DNA of 45,768 nucleotides from Telmatospirillum sp. (GCA_009712185.1 WASQ01000090.1:1-45768), one strand, 5' to 3'. Shown: positions 25,461-34,274, counted from the stretch's first letter. Made by a program: numbers and translations. The notes: generated by a model not told the origin, from the letters alone.

Positions 25461-26369
25461 CTAGACGTCGAACTCCAGGCCCAGGTCACGGTAATGCTGG
25501 CGGTCGTCGGACCAGTTCTCCTGGACCTTCACATGCAGAAAAAGGTGCACGCGATGTTCCAGAATCCCTTCCAGTTCGGTACGCGCCCGCTCCCCGATCG
25601 CCTTGATCTGCCGCCCAGCTTTACCGAGGACGATGCCTTTCTGGCTTTCACGCAGGACATAGATCACCTGATCGATCCGGACGCTGCCGTCGTCGCGTTC
25701 CTGCCACTGCTCGGTCTCGACCGTCACAGCGTAGGGAAGTTCCTGGTGAAGCTGAAGGAAGACCTGCTCTCTCGTGATTTCCGCGGCCAGGAGTCGCATC
25801 GGCATATCCGAAACCTGATCCTCAGGAAAATGCCAGGGTCCGGGCGGCAGCAGGCCCGCGAAATAGGTCAGAAGATCGCCCGTGCCGTCCCCGGTACGCG
25901 CACTGACCATGAAGACGCGGTCGAACAGTCCGGCGGCATCCGCCTCGGCGGCGAGCGCCAGCAAACTGTCGCGTTTCACCAGATCGATCTTGTTCAGCAC
26001 CACGACGCCGCGCCGTCCGGCCTCCTTCAGCCTCTCGACGATCGACCGGCTGTTGTCATCAAAGCCGCGTTCGGCATCGATCACCACCGCCACCAGATCG
26101 GCATCCGCGGCACCGCTCCAGGCCGCCTGGACCATCGCGCGCTCCAACCGCCGCTTAGGCTGGAAAATGCCGGGCGTGTCGATGAAAATCACCTGCGCGC
26201 CCAGATCCTCCCTCATGGCGATGCCCAAAACGCGGCTTCGCGTGGTCTGGACCTTGGGCGACACGATCGACACCTTGGTGCCGACCATCTGATTGACGAG
26301 GGTGGATTTACCGGCATTCGGTGCGCCAACGATGGCGACGAAGCCGCAACGGGTTTCAATGTCGCTCAT
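25461..26369 (-). CDS. era: GTPase Era
   Basis: Era is a GTPase that binds 16S rRNA and assists 30S maturation. The 302-aa product has G1 GAPNAGKST, G3 DTPG (IFIDTPGIFQPKR), G4 NKID (VVLNKIDLV), and a C-terminal KH domain containing the VLGKAGRQIKAIGERARTELE loop and VHLFLHVKVQENW. The ATG overlaps the rnc stop by four bases, so the two are translationally coupled. Confidence 0.98.
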   Translation of the reverse strand: MSDIETRCGFVAIVGAPNAGKSTLVNQMVGTKVSIVSPKVQTTRSRVLGIAMREDLGAQVIFIDTPGIFQPKRRLERAMVQAAWSGAADADLVAVVIDAERGFDDNSRSIVERLKEAGRRGVVVLNKIDLVKRDSLLALAAEADAAGLFDRVFMVSARTGDGTGDLLTYFAGLLPPGPWHFPEDQVSDMPMRLLAAEITREQVFLQLHQELPYAVTVETEQWQERDDGSVRIDQVIYVLRESQKGIVLGKAGRQIKAIGERARTELEGILEHRVHLFLHVKVQENWSDDRQHYRDLGLEFDV

Positions 26370-27067
26370 TTGGTCACCTTTTCGAGCATGGCGGTGGCGG
26401 CGGCCTGTTCGGCCACCCGTTTCGAAGCGCCCCGTCCGGTCAGTGGCGGAAATCCCTCCACACTTACCGAAACCAGGAACACCGGATCATGCTGCGGTCC
26501 CTCGACCCCCAGCGTCTGATAGACCGGAAGCGGCTTTCCCCGCCCCTGGGCCCATTCCTGCAACCCGGTCTTGGCGTCCTTGGGCGGGGTCACCGATTCG
26601 GCCATCAGCGGCTCCCACAGACGCTGGACGATGGTCCGGGCCGAATCGAGACCGCTGTCGGCATAGACCGCCCCCAGAACAGCCTCGCAGGCATCGGCAA
26701 GAATCGTCGGATTCTGACGGCCGCCGCTGTCCTCCTCCCCTTTCGACATCACCAGGGCATCGGGCAGGCCCAGGGTCTCGGCGACGCGGGCCAACGCCTC
26801 ACGCCTCACAAGGGCGGCATGACGGCGAGCCAAAGCCCCCTCATTTTCCTTGGGAAAATGAAAAAAAAGCATCTCCGCGACGGTCAGTCCCAGGACACGG
26901 TCGCCCAGGAACTCGAGACGTTCATAGGATGCCCGCGCTTTTCCCGAAGCGCCGCCACGCCCGCGTGCCGGACAGGCGCTGGAGTGGGTCAAAGCCTCCT
27001 CCAGCAGGTCCAGACGGCGGAACTGGTAGCCCAGCGCCCGGGAAATATTGTTCAGGCGCAGTTCCAT
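26366..27067 (-). CDS. rnc: ribonuclease III
   Basis: RNase III cleaves double-stranded RNA during rRNA and mRNA processing. The 233-aa product has the catalytic signature ERLEFLGDRVLGLTVAE, a second acidic site in NPTILADACEAVLGAVYADSG, and a C-terminal dsRNA-binding domain (TGLQEWAQGRGKPLPVYQ... GRGASKRVAEQAAATAML). The ATG at 27067 follows GAAGGACC. It lies 13 bases after lepB and is coupled to era. Confidence 0.98.
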   Translation of the reverse strand: MELRLNNISRALGYQFRRLDLLEEALTHSSACPARGRGGASGKARASYERLEFLGDRVLGLTVAEMLFFHFPKENEGALARRHAALVRREALARVAETLGLPDALVMSKGEEDSGGRQNPTILADACEAVLGAVYADSGLDSARTIVQRLWEPLMAESVTPPKDAKTGLQEWAQGRGKPLPVYQTLGVEGPQHDPVFLVSVSVEGFPPLTGRGASKRVAEQAAATAMLEKVTK

Positions 27068-27080
27068 GGTCCTTCAACAA

Positions 27081-27830
27081 TCAATGTATCGACACAAAAA
27101 ACCGGTCCCAGCGGATCGCCCAAGGCCATTTCCACAGCTCCCACAGGGCGGCGCTTCCGTCGTGCGAGAAAAAGATGACCTCGGCCCGCCCGACGAGATT
27201 TTCCGCCGGGACATAGCCGACGACGCTGAGATAACGGCTATCCTGGGAGTTGTCCCGGTTGTCCCCCATCATAAAGTAATGATTTTCGGGGACCACATAT
27301 TCCGGCGTGTTATCGGCCTGACTTTCGCTACCGGGATATTCCAGAATCAGATGCGAACGGCCATTGGGCAGCGTCTCGATATACTGATTGTAGATCTGGG
27401 CGCCGCCACGCGGATCGCGGTCGGTATAATCGGCGATCTGCTTGCGTTCGACCGGGGTGCCGTTGATATAAAGGACACGGTGAATGACCTGGATATGGTC
27501 GCCCGGCAACCCGATCACGCGCTTGATGTAGTCTGTCCGGTTGTCGGACGGCACCTTGAAGACCACGACGTCACCCCGCGCCGGTATCCGCTCCAGGATA
27601 CGACCATCGAACAGATGCAGGCTCTGCGGCATGGAATGGCGGCTGTAGCCATAGGAATATTTGGAAACGAACAGATAATCGCCGACCAGAAGGGTCGGCA
27701 CCATTGATTTGGATGGGATATTGAAGGGCTCGAAGGCGACTGTCCGCACAACGAGAGCGATAAGGATAGCGTAGACGATCGTCTTGATCGTCTCACCGAT
27801 TCCACTGGTTTTCTTTCGTGAATTTCCCAT
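27081..27830 (-). CDS. lepB: signal peptidase I
   Basis: LepB removes signal peptides from exported proteins at the periplasmic face of the membrane. The 249-aa product has one N-terminal membrane helix (about 14-33), the nucleophile box FNIPSKSMVPTLLVGDY with Ser42, and the general-base lysine in TDYIKRVIGLPGD, plus the late box VPENHYFMMGDNRDNSQDSRY. The ATG at 27830 begins MGNSRKKTSG; its ribosome-binding site is weak. It is the first gene of lepB-rnc-era(-recO), and a promoter plus terminator-like hairpin precede it. The exported GalM, PEP-CTERM and PepSY-like proteins would be substrates. Confidence 0.96.
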   Translation of the reverse strand: MGNSRKKTSGIGETIKTIVYAILIALVVRTVAFEPFNIPSKSMVPTLLVGDYLFVSKYSYGYSRHSMPQSLHLFDGRILERIPARGDVVVFKVPSDNRTDYIKRVIGLPGDHIQVIHRVLYINGTPVERKQIADYTDRDPRGGAQIYNQYIETLPNGRSHLILEYPGSESQADNTPEYVVPENHYFMMGDNRDNSQDSRYLSVVGYVPAENLVGRAEVIFFSHDGSAALWELWKWPWAIRWDRFFVSIH

Positions 27831-27846
27831 GGATCACGGTTCTGTG

Positions 27847-27879
27847 AAAAAAATACGCCCTTCCGGCAAGGAACGGGCG
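27847..27879 (-). terminator. intrinsic terminator-like hairpin in the lepB leader
   Basis: On the minus strand CGCCC-G-TTCC pairs with GGAA-GGGCG around TTGCC (nine pairs, one bulged G), then TA and seven T residues. The run ends 16 bases before the lepB ATG. With the promoter at 27897-27925 it would terminate most transcripts within about 45 bases, suggesting attenuation or an antitermination control. Confidence 0.7.
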
Positions 27880-27896
27880 CCTTTTGAAGGTTTCCG

Positions 27897-27925
27897 ATCA
27901 AGCCCTAGCCGGACGCGCCTGTCAA
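27897..27925 (-). promoter_or_regulatory. candidate sigma-70-type promoter of lepB-rnc-era
   Basis: On the minus strand TTGACA (27920-27925) and CTTGAT (27897-27902) are separated by exactly 17 bases. The consensus -35 and partly matching -10 lie about 65 bases upstream of the lepB ATG. Confidence 0.6.
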
Positions 27926-28104
27926 TAGCGCAGCAAATCATTCCCGGGCAATCGCTGTCGCCAATTGCACGTTTCCCGGGCCGGCCGATCGGAAAATGCG
28001 GAACCCGGGAGGGCGGGAATGAAGGATATGACGGACGCCATATCCGCACCGTCCCGCAAGGAGGGCGGGGATCCGTCCCGATCGGGCCCGATACCGCGCG
28101 CCGG

Positions 28105-28142
28105 TGTCCCTCTCCCGGCGTCCCTCTCCCGGCCTCCCTCTC
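28105..28142. repeat. three short tandem repeats at the 3' end of the isonitrile-hydratase-like gene
   Basis: TCCCTCTCCCGGC is present twice (about 28105 and 28120), followed by a partial third copy TCCCTCTC running into the gene's stop region. This looks like simple slippage expansion. No function is proposed. Confidence 0.5.
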
Positions 28143-28839
28143 ATTGATAAAGCGACGCGGCTGCCCGTTCCGTCGCCGCGCGCCGTCCCTCCTGCAGGGA
28201 ATGGGTTTTCTCGCGGTACTGATCGACCAGCACCCGCCCGGCGCGATCGGGCGTTCCTGCGTCAAAGGGCGGCGCCGGATCATATTCCAAGCCAAGCTGA
28301 ATGGACCGCGCGACGGATTCACCCGCCAGATGGCAGACGACGGCCAGGGCGAAGTCGATTCCCGAGGTCACGCCCGCGGCGGTAATGCGGTTGCCATCGA
28401 ACACGACGCGTTCGGAGACAGGAATGGCGCCCAGCATCGCCAGTTGGTCACGTGCGGACCAATGGCAGGTCGCGCGGAATCCGCGCAAAAGCCCGGCCGC
28501 CCCCAGGACCAGTGATCCGGTGCAGACGGACGTCACATAGCGGCAGCTTTCCGCCTGAACGCGCAGGAAGTCGAGCACCTCGCGGTCCTCCATCAGGGCA
28601 ACCTGCCCCGGCCCGCCTGGAACGCAAATCAGATCGAGACGCGGCGCATCGGCAAGCGTCCCGGTCGGCAGAATGATCATTCCCCGGTCGGAACGGACCG
28701 GCTCCATGGTCTTCCACAAGAGATGGACCTGCCCTCCCGGAATTCGGCTGAAAACCTCGTAAGGACCGGCAAGATCGAGCTGAGTGACGCCGGGAAACAA
28801 CAGAAATCCAATGGATGGAACCGTAATTTCCCCGGACAT
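28141..28839 (-). CDS. inhA: DJ-1/PfpI-family protein, isonitrile hydratase-like
   Basis: The 232-aa product has the class I glutamine-amidotransferase-like fold and reads very like Pseudomonas isonitrile hydratase: IGFLLFPGVTQLDLAGPYEVF, VHLLWKTMEPV, LDLICVPGGPGQVALMED, the nucleophile Cys106 in YVTSVCTGSLVLGAAGLL, ATCHWSARDQLAMLGAIPV and SIQLGLEYDPAPPFDAGTPD. That enzyme hydrates isocyanides to N-formamides. The match is from memory of the family, so the substrate is a strong inference, not proven. The ATG at 28839 has GGAGG six bases upstream; an ATG two codons earlier overlaps the ribosome-binding site. Confidence 0.8.
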   Translation of the reverse strand: MSGEITVPSIGFLLFPGVTQLDLAGPYEVFSRIPGGQVHLLWKTMEPVRSDRGMIILPTGTLADAPRLDLICVPGGPGQVALMEDREVLDFLRVQAESCRYVTSVCTGSLVLGAAGLLRGFRATCHWSARDQLAMLGAIPVSERVVFDGNRITAAGVTSGIDFALAVVCHLAGESVARSIQLGLEYDPAPPFDAGTPDRAGRVLVDQYREKTHSLQEGRRAATERAAASLYQ

Positions 28840-29297
28840 CGTCATCCTCCTCAGCCGATCGCAGTCTTTGTCAGGATCCCGTTCCCGCAGGGTCGCCGGA
28901 TAACCCTCCGGCAGACCGGTCCGGGGGGCTGCGACACCGGAGGGACCGATGCCAGCCGGAAGGACCAGTGCCAGCCGGACTGGAGCAGAGCGTGGAAGCG
29001 AGGGGCGTCCGGACGCCGGGAACGGCGTCTGTCGCAGACAGCGGAGCGACAGACGCGCGATCTATATTGCGTCTTCGGGATCGTGATCACAACCCCGGTC
29101 TGGCCCCACACCAGGGTCATCAACCGCTATCCGCCCGCAGGCCCGGGGGTGGGCCCGCCGGCAAACAGCGAGCGGGAAGCCCAAGGATTTCGGAGAAACT
29201 TGGCTCCGGGCCGCCCGAGGACGTCGGTGATCGGCCCCGATCACCGGGATATGGCATGACGGCTGTGCTGATCGGTCCCGATCAGCACAGGCTGGTA
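28840..29297. other. gene-free, hairpin-rich spacer before the helicase
   Basis: This 458-base stretch has no supported gene. It contains perfect dyads: GGCGTCCGGACGCC (29004-29017), GCGTCTGTCGC/GCGACAGACGC (29025-29035 with 29046-29056), CGGTGATCGG/CCGATCACCG (29225-29246) and the stop-codon palindrome at 29263. TGCCAGCCGGA is also repeated directly near 28948 and 28970. It may hold a structured non-coding RNA or only 3' ends and the inhA promoter. Confidence 0.5.
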
Positions 29298-29300
29298 TCA
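29263..29300 (-). repeat. stop-codon-anchored 13-bp perfect palindrome after the DEAD helicase gene
   Basis: On the minus strand the stop codon starts TGATACCAGCCTGTGCTGAT. CTGTGCTGATCGG and CCGATCAGCACAG are exact complements around two bases (29263-29290). Same family as at 94, 4340 and 39370. Confidence 0.8.
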
Positions 29301-30566
29301 GGCCGCGCGGCGCGCCCCTCCGGGACGGCCGCCACCGCCACGACGCTGGTGTCCTCCCTGCGGACGCGTCTTTCCGGCCTGCGGACCCTTGGTCTTGGGC
29401 ACCGGCCCCAGCCGCAGATGGGCGATGGCCTCGGAATGGAATCGGTGGCTTTCGTCGGCCGGAACCGGCTGGCGGATCACTTTCTCGATCGCCTTCAGAT
29501 AGGCGATCTCATCCGCGTCGCAGAAGGACAGGGCGATACCGTCGGCACCGGCCCGCGCGGTGCGGCCGATCCGGTGCACATAGCTTTCCGGCTCGTTGGG
29601 CAGATCATAGTTGATCACATGGCTGATACCGTCGACATCGATTCCGCGCGCGGCGATATCCGTGGCAACCAGGGTCGTCACCCGGCCGGAATGAAAATCC
29701 GCCAACGCGCGCTGACGGGCGCCCTGCGACTTGTTGCCGTGAATGGCCTCGGCCTTGACGCCGCTGCGCACGAGCTGTTCGGCAAGACGGTTCGCGCCAT
29801 GCTTGGTCCGGGCAAAAACAATGGCACGGGTCACATTGCCGGCCCCCAGGATGTCCAGCAACAGATCGCGCTTCTTGTCCTTGGCGACAAACATCACCCG
29901 CTGCTCGATCCGTTCGACGGTGGTTGCCTGGGGCGTCACCTCCACACGGACGTGGTCCTTCAGCAGGCTGGCGGCCAGACTGGACACCGCCGGCGGCATG
30001 GTGGCGGAGAACAGCAGCGTCAGCCGCTGCGCGGGCAGCAACGCCGCGATCTTCTTGACGTCGTGGATAAAGCCCATGTCCAGCATCCGGTCGGCCTCGT
30101 CCAGGACGAAGGTCTCGACGGAATCAAGACGGGCATGCCCGCGCATGGCGAGATCCAGGATGCGGCCGGGGGTGGCGACGACGATGTCGCACCCGGCCTG
30201 AAGCGACTGGATCTGCGGCTGCATGCCGACACCGCCGGTAATCACGGTCCGTTTCATCCGGAGGTGCACGCCATAGGTGGCGAAGCATTTTCCGATCTGC
30301 TGGGCCAGCTCCCGGGTCGGCGCCAGGATCAGCGCCCGCATTCCCTTGGGCTGCGGACGGCGGCGGTCGGCGGCGAGACGTTGCAGGATCGGCAGCGCGA
30401 AGGCCGCGGTCTTGCCCGTCCCCGTCTGGGCCACACCCAGCACGTCACGGCCTTCGAGGACCGTCGGAATGGATTGCTCCTGGATCGGCGTCGCAACCTC
30501 GTAGCCTTCCGCGGAAACCGCGTGGCAGATCGGTTCGATCAGGCCCAGTTCAACAAATGTGGTCAT
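29298..30566 (-). CDS. DEAD-box RNA helicase, RhlE-type
   Basis: The 422-aa ATP-dependent RNA helicase shows the motifs in order: Q motif (FVELGLIEPICHAVSAEGYEVATPIQEQSIP), I AQTGTGKT, Ia PTRELAQQI, Ib TPGRI, II DEAD (VLDEADRMLDMGF), III SAT, IV AIVFARTKHGANRL, V VATDIAARGIDVDG, VI YVHRIGRTARAG. The C-terminal tail is Gly/Arg/Lys-rich (RRGGGGRPGGARRAA), as in RhlE-type proteins. The ATG at 30566 follows AGGAAAG by about 12 bases; the longer frame upstream is non-coding. Likely role is in RNA remodelling, ribosome assembly or decay. Confidence 0.95.
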   Translation of the reverse strand: MTTFVELGLIEPICHAVSAEGYEVATPIQEQSIPTVLEGRDVLGVAQTGTGKTAAFALPILQRLAADRRRPQPKGMRALILAPTRELAQQIGKCFATYGVHLRMKRTVITGGVGMQPQIQSLQAGCDIVVATPGRILDLAMRGHARLDSVETFVLDEADRMLDMGFIHDVKKIAALLPAQRLTLLFSATMPPAVSSLAASLLKDHVRVEVTPQATTVERIEQRVMFVAKDKKRDLLLDILGAGNVTRAIVFARTKHGANRLAEQLVRSGVKAEAIHGNKSQGARQRALADFHSGRVTTLVATDIAARGIDVDGISHVINYDLPNEPESYVHRIGRTARAGADGIALSFCDADEIAYLKAIEKVIRQPVPADESHRFHSEAIAHLRLGPVPKTKGPQAGKTRPQGGHQRRGGGGRPGGARRAA

Positions 30567-30817
30567 GAAGAGTTCGTTCTTTCCTATCATGACGGCATCC
30601 GGACGCAAAAAGCCGCTGACGCCTCCCGGCGGGGCCGCAATGGCACGGATCAATCCGGCGGCGCGGCCCTGTTCGATGGCGAAACAAAATACGGATGTCG
30701 TCTTGCCGGCAAATGCCGGCGGTTCATGGTCCGGGCAGCCACCCCCGTCGCGCCGGCCGAAAAGCCTGCTGCACAAGCGGGGCCGGCAGCACAGGCGGGG
30801 AACGTCCGTCCAGAAAC

Positions 30818-30845
30818 GGATCCAGGCCCCCTTGGGCCTGGATCC
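30818..30845 (-). terminator. 12-bp perfect stem downstream of infA
   Basis: GGATCCAGGCCC (30818-30829) pairs exactly with GGGCCTGGATCC (30834-30845) around CCTT, six bases past the infA stop. A T-rich stretch (TTTCTTTT) follows it on the plus strand and a short GTTTC on the minus strand, so it could act on either strand. Confidence 0.7.
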
Positions 30846-30851
30846 TTTCTT

Positions 30852-31121
30852 TTAACGCCGCCTGGGCGTGTTCGGACGCGGTCCCGGCTGGGGACCACGC
30901 TCGTCCTTGTGACGAAAATTGATCCGGCCCTTGGTCAGGTCGTAAGGGGTCATTTCCACTGTGACGCGGTCACCAGCCAGAACACGGATGCGATTCTTCT
31001 TCATACGCCCCGAGCTGTAAGCCAGAACCTCGTGACCACTGTCCAGGGTCACACGGAAACGGGCATCGGGCAGGACTTCGCTGACCACACCCTCGAATTC
31101 GATGAGATCTTCCTTTGCCAA
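30852..31121 (-). CDS. infA: translation initiation factor IF-1
   Basis: IF-1 binds the ribosomal A site during initiation. The 89-aa OB-fold protein reads [65 protein letters not shown] and RHKDE. A Pro/Arg-rich tail (about 16 residues) beyond the E. coli length is usual for alphaproteobacteria. The only start that preserves the conserved N-terminus is a TTG at 31121, unusual for so essential a factor and possibly lowering its translation. The terminator at 30818 follows. Confidence 0.95.
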   Translation of the reverse strand: MAKEDLIEFEGVVSEVLPDARFRVTLDSGHEVLAYSSGRMKKNRIRVLAGDRVTVEMTPYDLTKGRINFRHKDERGPQPGPRPNTPRRR

Positions 31122-31336
31122 GATCGACTCTGTTTGCCTTATTATTCAGGTTTTACTCTTACCGGTATGGCCGCGACTGAACGCGAATGCCCGAATTCTT
31201 TTGGGAAACACCAGAACCGGCACCGAGAATCGATGGCGGGAGAACCCGAAGCATTAAGATCGCTGTTATATGGCCTGATAACCGGGAAATCGCAAGCATT
31301 ATTCCAGCCATTCGATTTATGGCAGCCATGCGGCCA

Positions 31337-32269
31337 TCAAAGTCCAGCCAAGGACAGCAGGCTGCGCAGATGTGTTTCGGAGGCCAGAAATTCGTTCTGT
31401 TCCTGCCGGGTGAACTGATAGTTCAGAATCTTTCTGACGCCCTCGGCGGCAATCACGCAGGGAACACTCATCACCACATCCTCTATGCCATATTCCCCGT
31501 CCAGCAGCACACCGACGGGCAGAACAGAATGCTCATTCGCGGCAATTGCACGAATGACACGGAAGACGCTGGCGGCGATGGCGTGATTGGTATTGCCCTT
31601 GCGATTGAAAATCTCGATTCCGACATCCAGGACACGACGGCGGACCTCCGCCTTGTCGACCTCGGCAATCCCGTTCAGGCGGCAATAGGTATCGATATCG
31701 AGACCGCAGACGTTGCAGACGCTCCAGGGGATAAAACCGGTGGAGCTGTGATCGCCCAGCACATAGCCGAAAATGTTCTTTGGATCGACATCGAGATGAT
31801 CCGACAGAATCCGCATCAGGCGGGCCGTATCGACGATCGTGCCGGCGCTGATCAGACGTGTCCGGGGATAGGAGGAATGGCGGAGCGCGACCTGGGTGAT
31901 CACATCGACCGGGTTGGTGACGATCAGCACAATGGCCTCCGGGGAATGGCGCTCCACCTGACCGATGATGTCCTTGATGACCTGCGCGTTGATCTGGACC
32001 AGGGAATCCCGGGTCTGCCCGCGCTGCAACTGGGCGCCCGCGGTAATCACCACGACGTCGCTGCCGGCCGTATCCGGGTAGTCGCCCGCCACCAGACGGG
32101 GATTCTTGGCATAGATGAACGATGTGGTATGGCCGAAGTCCCAGATCTCCGCTTCCGCTTTTTCAGCGGCCTTATCAACCGCGACGATCTCGGACACCTC
32201 GGACAGATTGACCAGATAGCCAACCAGTTCCGTGCCCACAGCCCCCATACCGATCACCGACACCTTCAC
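31337..32269 (-). CDS. LDH/MDH-superfamily 2-hydroxyacid dehydrogenase of unsettled specificity
   Basis: The 310-aa NAD-dependent dehydrogenase has the Rossmann glycine motif MKVSVIGMGAVGTEL with Asp32 for NAD, catalytic pair Asp147 and His174 (IVDTARL, GDHSSTGF), substrate-binding Arg150 and Arg87, and TNPVDVIT. The specificity residue usually numbered 102, Gln in lactate and Arg in malate dehydrogenases, is Leu81 here (GAQLQRGQTR). The loop sequence GDHSST also departs from the usual GEHGDS. It may therefore act on a bulkier 2-oxoacid. RBS AAGGAGG precedes the ATG. A hairpin and a 16-bp palindrome lie upstream. Confidence 0.88.
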   Translation of the reverse strand: MKVSVIGMGAVGTELVGYLVNLSEVSEIVAVDKAAEKAEAEIWDFGHTTSFIYAKNPRLVAGDYPDTAGSDVVVITAGAQLQRGQTRDSLVQINAQVIKDIIGQVERHSPEAIVLIVTNPVDVITQVALRHSSYPRTRLISAGTIVDTARLMRILSDHLDVDPKNIFGYVLGDHSSTGFIPWSVCNVCGLDIDTYCRLNGIAEVDKAEVRRRVLDVGIEIFNRKGNTNHAIAASVFRVIRAIAANEHSVLPVGVLLDGEYGIEDVVMSVPCVIAAEGVRKILNYQFTRQEQNEFLASETHLRSLLSLAGL

Positions 32270-32291
32270 GACAACCTCCTTGCTGCTGACC

Positions 32292-32311
32292 CCGGAGCGA
32301 GGACGCTCCGG
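32292..32311 (-). promoter_or_regulatory. hairpin in the dehydrogenase leader
   Basis: CCGGAGCG (32292-32299) and CGCTCCGG (32304-32311) are exact complements around AGGA, about 12 bases upstream of the ribosome-binding site. It may modulate translation or stability of the dehydrogenase mRNA. Confidence 0.5.
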
Positions 32312-32329
32312 CCCGAATGCTGCTCATTT

Positions 32330-32345
32330 TTTAGGCATGCCTAAA
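32330..32345. promoter_or_regulatory. 16-bp perfect palindromic operator upstream of the dehydrogenase
   Basis: TTTAGGCATGCCTAAA is a perfect dyad preceded by a run of T, 61 bases upstream of the start codon. The TTAGG half-site resembles those of DtxR-family metal-dependent regulators (family knowledge), but no such regulator is encoded nearby, so the link is an inference. Confidence 0.55.
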
Positions 32346-32552
32346 CGATGCGCACACTATGACTCAGCCAACAGAAGCCGTCTATACACTTGCATTCATT
32401 ACGAAAAGCCGCAGTCATCGGCAATATTCACGACGACTGCGGCATCTCAATGTAATTTTTGATTTGAAAAGAGCAAACAAGCCTCGGGAAGATCCTCTCC
32501 CCCTTCCTCAGGGCATGCCCCCTTGAGAACTTGGAGCAATGATGCCGCCCTC

Positions 32553-34274
32553 TCACCCGGCGCGGGCGGCGGCCGCGACCGCATTCAGGAACCCGTCGAT
32601 CACCGACTTGAGTCGTGCCGACTGTCCCGCAAGCTCGTCAGAGGCCGCCAACAGATCCCTTGACGAGGCGCTGGTCCGATTCGCAGCCGCCTGAACGGCG
32701 GCGACATTGCCGGAGACCTCGGCCGTTCCCGCCGCCGCCTGTTCGACATTCAGCGCGATTTCCCGGGTGGCTGCCGACTGTTGTTCGACACCGGCCGCGA
32801 TCCCCTCGGCGATCTCGCCGACCTCCACGATAATCTTCAGAATGCTGCCGATCGCCGCGACCACTTTTCCGGTCCGCGCCTGGACCGTTGCAATTTGCTC
32901 GGCGATCTCCCCGGTCGCCCGCGAGGTCTGGTTGGCCAGGTTTTTCACCTCTCCGGCAACCACGGCAAATCCTTTGCCGGCCTCCCCGGCCCTGGCGGCC
33001 TCGATCGTGGCATTCAAGGCCAAAAGATTGGTTTGACCGGCGATGTCCGTGATCAGCGCGACCACGGCGCCGATCCGGTCCGCGGCGTCAGCCAGACCGG
33101 CCACCTCCGCCTCGGTCCGGCGGGCCTCCTCGACCGCATCCCGCGTAATCCCGGCGGAACGGACGACCTGCCGGCTGATTTCCCCGATAGACGAAGACAG
33201 TTCCTCGGCGGCGGACGCCACCGTCTGGACATTGGCCGAAGCCTGCTCCGAAGCCGCGGACACATTCGACGCGCGAACGCTGGTCTCGGTCGCCGTCTCG
33301 CTCATGCCGGTCGCCTCCCGCTGAAGCTGCCGGGCCCCACCGGAAAGGCTGTCGACGATCTGACCGGCCGATCGGTTGAAGTCTGCCGTCAGAGCGTCCA
33401 ACCTCTGGGCGCGCGCCCGTTCCGCCGCATGCCCGGCCTCGCGCTCCCGCTCCATCTGACGCTGCCGGATCATGCCGGTTTTGAACACGTCGACCGCCCG
33501 CGCCATCTCGCCGGCTTCGTCTCCACGCTCGCGCCCCGGAACATCCACGTCGGTATCGCCGCCCGCCAGCCGGCGCATGGTGTCCGTCATCGCCGACAAT
33601 GGACGGCTCACCACGCGGCCGAAGATCGCCCGGATGGCGATCACGGCGGCGGCCGTCGCCACCAGCGCTGCCAGCGCCATCGCCATCACCATCCGGCGCA
33701 GCCGGGCCAGATCGGGGCCGGCATTGAGGCTGCTGGAAAACACGCCCATGACGTCGCCCTGAACCTGATCCATCAAACCGGCGTGACAAGACCGGCAACT
33801 GGGGGAGCTGGCCGCCGGAGTGACACCGAAAATGACCGGCATGCTGAACCGGTAGCTGTCGCCGACGAAACGCCCGACCGGCCTGCCGGTTGCCAGAGCC
33901 TCCTCATCGATCGGATCCAAGGGCCGCTTCACCGGCTTCGCGGGGTCTTTTTCCGCCATATAGGGAATCTCTTTCGGCCCCCAGACGCTCCAGAGCTTGC
34001 CGGGATAATCGGCATTCCGCCTCTCGAACCAGTTCTCGAACACCGCGCCGGCAATATTGGCGCGGTCCTCCCGCCTCTTGTCATGCGCCGCCGCGCCGAG
34101 CGCATTCAGCGAGTTCAGTTCATTTTCCGAAAATCGCTGCAACCTCTCCTCAAGTCGGTTTCGCTCGCTGGCGGCAAAAATGGCAGTGGCGACGATCGCC
34201 AGGAAAAGAACACCCGTTCCACAGATGACCATGAAACGGGCCTGAAGAGTCAGAGTTCTCAACCATTGAGACAT
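32553..34274 (-). CDS. methyl-accepting chemotaxis protein with a periplasmic CxxCH haem motif
   Basis: The 573-aa chemoreceptor has TM1 at about residues 14-35, a periplasmic domain to about 194, TM2 at about 195-217, HAMP to about 272, and a signalling domain with the conserved tip region ([24 protein letters not shown]). The periplasmic domain contains Cys160-Arg-Ser-Cys163-His164, a c-type haem attachment site, in a setting resembling the DUF3365/Tll0287-type haem sensor domain. It would sense redox state, oxygen or NO and signal to CheA. The next upstream gene on the same strand encodes an oxygen-binding hemerythrin. The ATG has only GGAA upstream. Haem attachment is inferred from the motif. 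Confidence 0.92.
   Translation of the reverse strand: MSQWLRTLTLQARFMVICGTGVLFLAIVATAIFAASERNRLEERLQRFSENELNSLNALGAAAHDKRREDRANIAGAVFENWFERRNADYPGKLWSVWGPKEIPYMAEKDPAKPVKRPLDPIDEEALATGRPVGRFVGDSYRFSMPVIFGVTPAASSPSCRSCHAGLMDQVQGDVMGVFSSSLNAGPDLARLRRMVMAMALAALVATAAAVIAIRAIFGRVVSRPLSAMTDTMRRLAGGDTDVDVPGRERGDEAGEMARAVDVFKTGMIRQRQMEREREAGHAAERARAQRLDALTADFNRSAGQIVDSLSGGARQLQREATGMSETATETSVRASNVSAASEQASANVQTVASAAEELSSSIGEISRQVVRSAGITRDAVEEARRTEAEVAGLADAADRIGAVVALITDIAGQTNLLALNATIEAARAGEAGKGFAVVAGEVKNLANQTSRATGEIAEQIATVQARTGKVVAAIGSILKIIVEVGEIAEGIAAGVEQQSAATREIALNVEQAAAGTAEVSGNVAAVQAAANRTSASSRDLLAASDELAGQSARLKSVIDGFLNAVAAAARAG

Noticed and set aside
28968-31418. 816-codon open frame on the plus strand
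   Set aside because: It is antisense to the DEAD helicase and infA and crosses structured spacers; the translated product is low-complexity shadow sequence.
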